This document shows positions 57,921 through 64,000 of a stretch of 64,000 bases of DNA, piece after piece. Source of the stretch: Henckelia pumila (Eukaryota; Streptophyta; Magnoliopsida; Lamiales; Gesneriaceae); the NCBI RefSeq assembly GCF_033568475.1, contig NC_133122.1:67851442-67915441 (forward strand). The letters are read 5' to 3'. The stretch's first letter is position 1. Every line of letters begins with the position of its first letter. The translations under genes were made by a program, and so were the position numbers. The notes beneath the pieces were generated by a model. It had not been told where the DNA came from. It was given only the letters and a program-made list of their open reading frames with translations, and did no database searches.

Positions 57921-58160
57921 AATCCTGAGTCATAGTAGAACACAACAAGTTTTGAACACATCTATGGATATGTGAAGGCTGATTTTCGAAAGACTACTCT
58001 ACTTTGAAGCCAAATTTCGGCCACCTCTATTAGGATAATCTAATAGATATCAAATCTTGAGTCATAGTAGAACACAAGTCTTGAACATATCTATAAATAA
58101 GTGAAGGCTGATTTTTGAAAGACTACTCCACTTTGAAGCCAAATTTCGGCCACCTCTATT
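57921..58160. repeat. Tandem duplication of ~131 bp
   Basis: Unit 1 is 55861-55882 plus 57921-58030 (split by the solo LTR); unit 2 is 58031-58160. Both read TAGGATAATCTAATAGATAT, then GAGTCATAGTAGAACACAA, and end TTTCGGCCACCTCTATT, with about 15 differences. Confidence 0.88.
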
Positions 58161-58520
58161 CCTACTGTTGGAATTTTTGTGACGTGTTATTTTTCAATCT
58201 CAACAAAAAATATTCTTTTGGTTTCTAGTGTGATCAAAGGAGGAACACGATAATCAATCTTGGACTTCATTTATTGAAATAAAGGCGTATCTAGTTGATC
58301 TTTCGTAGAGATTTACAAGAAGAGTTATTTTCGTTTAAATTCGGAATAGTTGGTGTCAAGCGATAAAATCTAAAGGTAAATTATTCTAGAACACATACCC
58401 TATGAATGATTTTGATCATTAAATCCATATGAAATCCAAGAAATATTTGTATAAAAAATATTTATTAAAAATTTTAAATTCCACTGCGTTTCTTGATGCG
58501 AGAATCACGAATACCAACAG

Positions 58521-58530
58521 TGGTATCAGA
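58521..58530 (+). other. Copia primer-binding site (initiator Met tRNA type)
   Basis: TGGTATCAGA follows the LTR end after one base and matches the start of the standard TGGTATCAGAGC site. The next bases (ATG) diverge. Confidence 0.7.
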
Positions 58531-58532
58531 AT

Positions 58533-58575
58533 GTCATGTTCTCTACATCGTATATATATATATGTTCTCTACATC

Positions 58576-58624
<49 letters not shown>

Positions 58625-59632
58625 CTCGATTCATGTTGAGTTTTTTTTTTATATTTCTAACCGTATAAGAAATATTTTCAAAAAAATTGCAGCAATATTT
58701 TTATTTTTAGAAACAAAAATAATAATAATTTTTTGCGGTTGCCCAAAAAGTTCGAGCAGCGACTGCAAATATGGGCAGCGCCTTCAAAAAAAAATCCGGG
58801 TTCAAGCAGGGTTGTGCCCGAAAAATTCAGGCAGCATACGATGCTAGGGAATGCTGCCCGAAATTGTTTCGGGCTGTCCCGGCCATGGGGTCAAAAGTGT
58901 TTTGGGCCCGATGCAAATTTTTATGTTTTTAAATTATTTTGAATACAATTGAAATTTTATGAAAATTGACTAGTTTACCTTTATATTAATTTTTACTAAA
59001 ATCATAAATATTTCTTAGAAAATAAATAATTAATATATGATTTTAATTATTTATAGTAAAAAGAGTTTTACAATAAATCCAATTATTAATAAATTAATTA
59101 GAAACTAGATAAAAGAGTTTATTTATTTAGTTCGTTATTTATTTAATAATTGTGAAGATTAGTGATAAAATCACAGATATATGATTTAATAAATTAATTA
59201 AATTTGTTTAATTAGTTTATGATAAAATGTGATATTATATGTATGAAAGATGATCGAGATTCATAATCAATATGCTCGATGTATGTTAGAATATTTTAAT
59301 GTTTTCGTTATTTTTTTATTTTATATAAAAGTGAATTTGGTTTATGGCTCGTTCTCACCGCATGAGATGTATCCTTTATGTGACATTGATATTCAAATGT
59401 AATTATTAGAAACAGTGGGAGATCAAGACTCGAAGAATATGGGCCCAATGCACAAGATGAAGACATGTAAATATTAAAAGCTTATGTAATAAGTTGCATG
59501 TCCATCCCTTCATTTACCTAGCTTTAATTTGTGCTTGGATCCATGTTGGCTCACATTGATAAAAATAGTATTAATTATCGATCATACTTGTTTTATTGTT
59601 ATATTATGATATATGAGATCTATAGTAATATG
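58533..59632. other. Non-coding internal region after the Copia LTR
   Basis: AT-rich, with a GC-richer patch at 58730-58915. No gag or pol homology is seen. Includes AACAGTGGGAGATCAAGACT at about 59411. Probably the interior of a non-autonomous element, interrupted by the hAT MITE at 59641. Confidence 0.45.
58577..58620. repeat. (AT)n microsatellite
   Basis: About 20 AT units. A related shorter unit with the same leader TTCTCTACATCGTATAT precedes it at 58540. Confidence 0.95.
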
Positions 59633-59640
59633 CATGTATG

Positions 59641-59975
59641 TAGAGCTGTCAAAACGGGTCGGTGGGACGGGCCAACCCGCAACCCACCAAAACCTGCCAG
59701 TTGGTAGGATGGGGCGGGCCGGCCCAATATTTAGGCGGATTGAGAAATTATCAACCCAATTCGTCTATTAGGTGGGGCGGATCGACCCACCAATTTTTAG
59801 TTATATTTGACGAGCTCAGGGAGGGTTGGCTTGCAACCCACCATAACCCACCACTTGACGGAGCGGGGCAAGGCGGCCCACCATGTAGGAGGATTGAAAA
59901 TTTGTCAACTCAACCTGACTATATAGCACGGCAGGGCGGGCCAACCAGTGGGCCCAACCCACTTTGACAGCTCTA
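59641..59975. mobile_element. hAT-type MITE
   Basis: Ends TAGAGCTGTCAAAACGGGT and AACCCACTTTGACAGCTCTA are inverted repeats. The 8-bp flanks CATGTATG (59633-59640) and CATATATG (59976-59983) match at 7 of 8. The interior is rich in GGCGGGCC/GGTGGGTT words. A 101-codon frame across it is not a gene. Length 335 bp. Confidence 0.88.
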
Positions 59976-59983
59976 CATATATG

Positions 59984-61050
59984 TATGTATATTATTAGAT
60001 AATATAGTTGCATTAATTCGACAAGAATACAAACTCATGAGCCACTATTTTAAATAAAAATGATCAGACAATTTGAAAATTAAAATCTCTCATTTTAAAT
60101 TTTATTCAAAATTATATCAAACCATAAAGGAAAATTAAAAAAAAAATTAATTTATTCTTCCCTCCCATCGACATTGGTTTCATGATGAATGCTATACGTT
60201 GTTAGTGTCTAGCTCATATTATTGGAGAGACCTGAACACCGGAAGATGTGACTTCCACTGGCCTGTTTGATGTGAATCGGGTGTAACTCTCACGACTTTG
60301 ACTCATATTATTGAGGGAACTCATGGAGACCGTCCACTACGATCCAAGATTGATGTGTCAGTTTGACACATGAAAATAAACGACATCATATTATTGGGCC
60401 CTTATTAAACATGAGGCGAATCACGTAGAGGTTGAATGAGGATGCAATTGGACTTTATCTTTTAGACATTATGATTGGATGATTTTATTCGGGATCATAA
60501 TTATCTAAATGGACTCCACGTGCTCACTAAAGAGATATGATTTCCTGTTTTCATTATATGGTAGTGAAAATATCAAAATAGTGGGAAAAAAGTTATAAAA
60601 TTAAAGTCTTTATTTTATATGTTATAAAATATTTTAAAATAATTAGTAACATTTTATCTGTTTTTAGTTTCAGTATGTTTAAGATGACAACTCGTACCGC
60701 TGACATCCACCGCAGGGTAAACCACCGCCTCTCATGCCCCCGATTGATTTTACCATAGAGGCCGACGATAGACAATAACTCCCCCCGAACACAGCTTACA
60801 ACTTTCATCGTACTGTGCTCTCCAAAGAGCAACTCTTCTCAAAATCTCACTCAAAAGGTGCTAAGTTGGAATCTCATTCTAACTAAGGATTCTTGTGGTT
60901 CTAGCTATAGGAGAACCAGGAAAGGAGAGCTTCCCCCCTCTTTCCGCCCGACTCTTTGGTTTTAAGAATTAAGACCGCTGGTTTTAAGAATGAGTGATTG
61001 CAATAAATATTTATTATTTAATTGAGTATTTATGAGTTTTCATATTATTT
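59984..61050. other. Unrecognised repeat-like DNA
   Basis: Non-coding. The phrase CTCATATTATTG recurs (60212, 60302) in a region that may still belong to the non-autonomous element. 60660-60960 is GC-richer, without a recognised protein. Confidence 0.4.
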
Positions 61051-61172
61051 GAGGCCATCTCCAACCCTGCGCTAAAATGGTACTTTGCACCATTTTAGCG
61101 CAGGGAAAATCCTCCAATGGGGGCGCTAAATTCTGCGTCATTTTGGCGCCCCCACCTTGTTTGCACCAAATT
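61051..61172. mobile_element. Left end of a PIF/Harbinger transposon
   Basis: GAGGCCATCTCCAACCC resembles PIF/Harbinger terminal repeats (GGCC..TCCAA). It is followed by a perfect 17-bp stem (61065-61081 with 61089-61105) and further GCGCTAAA/TTTGGCGC words to about 61172. The right end lies outside the window, so the 3-bp target site cannot be checked. Confidence 0.6.
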
Positions 61173-61593
61173 TGGCGCATGCCTTCATTTTATTTTTTTT
61201 TAATTTTTTTAATTACCTTTTATTTGTTTTTTTAAATATTTAAATATTAATTAAATATTTTTGGTGTTATTTTAATAACTAAATATTAGGGAAAAAATAA
61301 TATATAATAATTTAATATAATAAATAAATAAGTATTTTTAATTTAATTTAATTTAATTTTTAACATTTAAATAATTATTTTATAATTAATTTATTTTGTA
61401 ATACAAGTGAAAACAATTAAACTAAAAATATAAATTGGACTACAAATATCAAATTTGAATACATAAAGGAATACTACTAGTTGAAAATTGAAATACAAAT
61501 ACAAACTGAAATACATAATCAATATATAAATACGTAATTGAAATACATGATGGAAACACACATGAAAATTAGAACACATAATTCAAAATATAA

Positions 61594-62673
61594 TTAGAAC
61601 GACATCATTGAAACAAATAAGCAATACGATGGTAAATTAGATCCAGATCCTCCAATATCACCCAAATATTGGCCATACATGTCATGATCTTGTTGTTCAG
61701 ATGCTTGTTTTCTTTTTTCCTTAATTTTTAGTCGTTTAGTTTGCACAATTTCACGTATTTCTGGATCGCCAATTGTGCTCAAATCCATGTACAAAACTCT
61801 ATTTTCCTCTTGAAGTTCAGCCAATGCCAATTATTGTTTTCGAGCTTCGATTTTATTTTTCTGATTTTTTAATTTTAATGCGATATTGTGCTGCTCAAGC
61901 ATTTTAATATCATAAGTTTGTTGGAGTTCAGTAGATCCCTTTTATAGGACATCAATAATTTCGCGATGCCCTTGTTTAATCGTCGATAACAATTCTGCAA
62001 TGTTGTCATCTTTTTTTTCTTCAATTTTGCCTTTTTAACTCCAAGAGGTCGGCCGGATGAAGTGTCACCTACATTTTCATCACTACTTAAATTAATAGTA
62101 AAAGAATTTATTCCTTGAGAACCTGATTCTGGTGTCTGAGTTTTTGACTGTGATGAATCCAAGTTCGTGACATTGGTTTGAGGTGCAAAGCTCGATGGAT
62201 GGATGTCACTAGAAAATTTTTCAAGATCTTTCAAAATTGGTCATACATTATCAAACTTGAATTCTTTGTTGTAATTAGGATCTTGCATGAACAGATCTTT
62301 TGCTCTGTGTAACTGCGAAAAAACCAAATCATATTAGAGTCTTTATAGCAAACTATAGATATATCTAAATAATACTCACAATGTCCTCGTCAGATGGACC
62401 ACTTGGTTTGAGAATTTCGATTTGGCGAATGCATCCTCTTAATCTTCCAACTTGACTGAGTATAGTTTTCACGCGGCACTGCAGTGATCTTTTGTTATGT
62501 ACTTGTAGGGTGTTTGATTTGCTACTATTGTAAGCTTCTTCAACACGAGCCCAGAACTGATCTTTGGATTGATTGATACCGATAATAGGATTCTGTGTTA
62601 TGTCAAGGTATATATGACATAGAATCTTATATTTTTCAATGGTGTAAGAAGTAGTTCTAGCATTGGATGCCAT
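61594..62673 (-). pseudogene. PIF/Harbinger ORF1 (Myb/NAM-associated type), broken
   Basis: ATG at 62671-62673. Exon 1 is 62380-62673 (ENIKYK-type Myb part: EKYKILCHIYLDITQNPIIG, DQFWARVEEAYNS, RSLQCRVKTI). Its donor GTGAGT and the acceptor CGCAG before 62312 join it to the second part (RAKDLFMQDPNYNKEFKFDN). That part carries a TGA at 62241-62243, where PIF ORF1 proteins have Trp, a frameshift near 62020 and further stops near 61950 and 61831. The C-terminal NAM-associated part reads LQEENRVLYMDLSTIGDPEI and ends at 61594. In autonomous elements ORF1 is the DNA-binding partner of the transposase. This copy cannot supply it. Confidence 0.8.
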
Positions 62674-62744
62674 TGTGTTGCTTGAAAAAGATGATAAGAT
62701 TGAGTTTGTATAAGACTAATGTAGCCAATTTATACTGAAATCCA

Positions 62745-63570
62745 ATCCATCCGACGGTTGTGATTTAGCTATGAAAACATACATCCAACGGTCAAGATCT
62801 TGATCCGTGTAGAATCCATCCAACGGTTGTGATTTAGCTCTAAAAACACACATCTAACGGTCAGGATCTTGATCCGTGTAGATGAAAAACACACATCTAA
62901 TGGTCAAGATCTTGATCCGTGTAGAATTCATCCAACGGTTGTGATTTAGCTCTGAAAACACACATCTAACGGTCAGGATCTTGATCCGTGTAGAATTCAT
63001 CCAACAGTTGTGATTCTCTGAAAACACACATCTAACGGTCAGGATCTTGATCCGTGTAGAATCCATCCAACGGTTGTGATTTAGCTTTGAAAACACACAT
63101 CTAACGATCAGGATTTTGATCCGTGTAGAATCCATCCAACGGTTGTGATTTAGCTCTGAAAACACACATCTAATGATCAGGATTTTGATCCTTGTAGAAT
63201 CTGTCCAACAGTTGTGATTTATCTCTAAAAACACACATCCAACGGTCAGGATCTTGATCCGTGTAAAATCCATCCAACGGTTGTGATTTAGCTCGAAAAC
63301 ACACATCCAACGGTCAGGATCTTGATCCGTGTAAAATCCATCCAACAGTTGTGATTTAGCTATGAAAACACACATCCAACGGTCAGGATCTTGATCCGTG
63401 TAAAATCCATCCAACGGTTGTGATTTAGATCTGAAAACTCACGTCCAACGGTCAGGATCTTGATCCGTGTAAAATCCATCCAACAGTTGTGATTTAGATC
63501 TGAAAAAACACATCCAATGGTCAGGATCTTGATCCGTGTAAAATCCATCCAACGGTTGTGGTTTAGATCT
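62745..63570. repeat. Minisatellite of ~69 bp, about 12 units, between ORF1 and transposase
   Basis: Each unit reads ATCCATCCAACGGTTGTGAT then TTAGCTCTGAAAACACACAT, AACGGTCAGGATCTTGATCC and GTGTAGA. One unit (near 62880) is shortened by ~25 bp, and another (near 63015) by a few bases. The array sits in the divergent promoter region of ORF1 (minus) and transposase (plus). Long open frames on the minus strand here are translations of the repeat. Confidence 0.93.
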
Positions 63571-63664
63571 CTCCAATGGTTACATTCTTCACAACTATTA
63601 TATAGTGTGATGTAATAATCTTATTTTCTCACAACACTCATTTCACATTCTCATTATCTAGAAA

Positions 63665-64000
63665 ATGAATTCTCAATCCAAATTACAATTATCTTCCACT
63701 AGCTCATCTTCGTTGTCGGGCAAAGAAGAAGAAACACAGAATGAGTGGTTGAATGTTGTTGAGAGTGTTAAAAATAAAAGAAAAGCAGTCATAGAAGTGA
63801 TAACTCAAGAGAAAGAGTTGGTTGTTGCGTACATGATTCAAAATGATGAAGAATCCACATACAGAGGTTCGATTCCAGGTCATGTAGTCATGCATCGTGA
63901 TCGAGAAGTCGCCGATCGTAATCTATTCAATGATTACTTTGCTGAAATTCCAAGATATAATGAAGCAATGTTTCGAAGACAATTTCGAATGTCTCAAAAA
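63665..64000 (+). CDS. PIF/Harbinger transposase, N-terminal part (runs off window)
   Basis: ATG at 63665 (MNSQSKLQLSS), open for 112 codons to the window edge. The stretch HRDREVADRNLFNDYFAEIP then FRRQFRMSQK is the conserved N-terminal region of plant Harbinger nuclease-type transposases, before the DDE domain. The N-terminal Ser-rich and acidic segment is poorly conserved in the family. The catalytic domain lies beyond the window. It is divergent from ORF1 across the minisatellite. Confidence 0.8.
   Translation, partial: MNSQSKLQLSSTSSSSLSGKEEETQNEWLNVVESVKNKRKAVIEVITQEKELVVAYMIQNDEESTYRGSIPGHVVMHRDREVADRNLFNDYFAEIPRYNEAMFRRQFRMSQK

Larger units (their letters stand above)
54405..58519 (+). 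mobile_element. Copia-type LTR, about 2.1 kb without its insertion
   Basis: Starts TGTTAGAGTAGATGTCCTAA and ends GAATACCAACA, one base before a TGGTATCAGA primer site. It carries a nested solo LTR (55883-57915) and a tandem duplication of ~131 bp. Subtracting the insertion gives about 2077 bp. The following internal region has no coding capacity, so it may belong to a large non-autonomous (LARD-like) element. The 3' LTR is not in the window or is lost. Confidence 0.6.

Noticed and set aside
58429..58942. Frames around the (AT)n run
   Set aside because: Translations of YIYIYI microsatellite and of non-coding LTR-adjacent DNA.
59662..59967. 101-codon protein rich in Pro, Gly and Gln
   Set aside because: Lies wholly inside a hAT-type MITE with defined ends.
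62854..63548. Long minus-strand frames (186 and 62 codons) with repeated MDFTRIKIL-like text
   Set aside because: Translations of the 69-bp minisatellite; a unit of 23 codons keeps the frame open.
62745..63570. CRISPR-like array
   Set aside because: Units are contiguous 69-bp repeats without unique spacers, in a plant transposon.

Overview
The window is nuclear DNA of a flowering plant. It holds intron-containing plant genes (a GPI-anchored GH17 beta-1,3-glucanase with an X8 domain, a RING-H2 ubiquitin ligase and DET1), low gene density, AT-rich intergenic DNA and many plant-type transposons. The reconstructed DET1 protein looks closest to asterid (tomato-like) DET1. That placement is an inference from memory, not from a search.

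Layout. 1-4.5 kb: Copia-like LTR remnant, Stowaway MITE, a Mutator-type foldback element carrying a solo LTR, and a 770-bp segmental duplication. 5.0-6.9 kb: two-exon GH17 glucanase (minus). 7.6-9.7 kb: Gypsy-type solo LTR. 9.8-11.3 kb: foldback element that is one giant palindrome with a 10-bp target duplication. 12.15 kb: short Helitron candidate. 13.1-13.6 kb: RING-H2 gene (minus). 14.9-16.8 kb: LINE fragment hit by a Mutator-like element and a SINE only 31 bp apart. 17.6-19.1 kb: hAT MITE, hairpins and a second SINE. 19.8-29.3 kb: complete 11-exon DET1 (minus, 533 residues), with a decayed Copia in its large intron 4, a GC-AG intron 3 and a decayed copy of exon 2 in intron 1.

30.8-64 kb is almost entirely transposons. 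Element A (30763-43899, TSD ATTAT) is a decayed Athila-type Gypsy element. Its 5' LTR is interrupted by element B, an internally deleted Tat-type Gypsy element, and its gag has been lost. Element C (45034-54128, TSD GGTTT) is a younger Athila relative with an open gag-protease frame, no reverse transcriptase, RNase H or integrase, and an env-position ORF broken by one stop. C lies in an older repeat. Next comes a Copia-type LTR (54405-58519) with an initiator-Met primer site; it carries a 2-kb solo LTR inserted in one unit of a tandem duplication. The right edge holds a PIF/Harbinger transposon with a broken Myb/NAM-associated ORF1 (minus), a 12-unit 69-bp minisatellite and the start of the transposase (plus).

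The most unusual signal is in the two Athila elements. Each carries its own lexicon of short GC-rich, palindrome-like words. The words cluster in the LTR upstream of the TATA box and again in the spacer upstream of the env-position ORF, followed in both elements by the same TTTAAA-type box about 480-495 bp before that ORF's ATG. This suggests a second, LTR-like promoter. The same two elements share an LTR-edge hairpin with a compensatory base-pair change, a double-hairpin block after pol or gag, and a palindrome plus internal polypurine tract after the env-position ORF.
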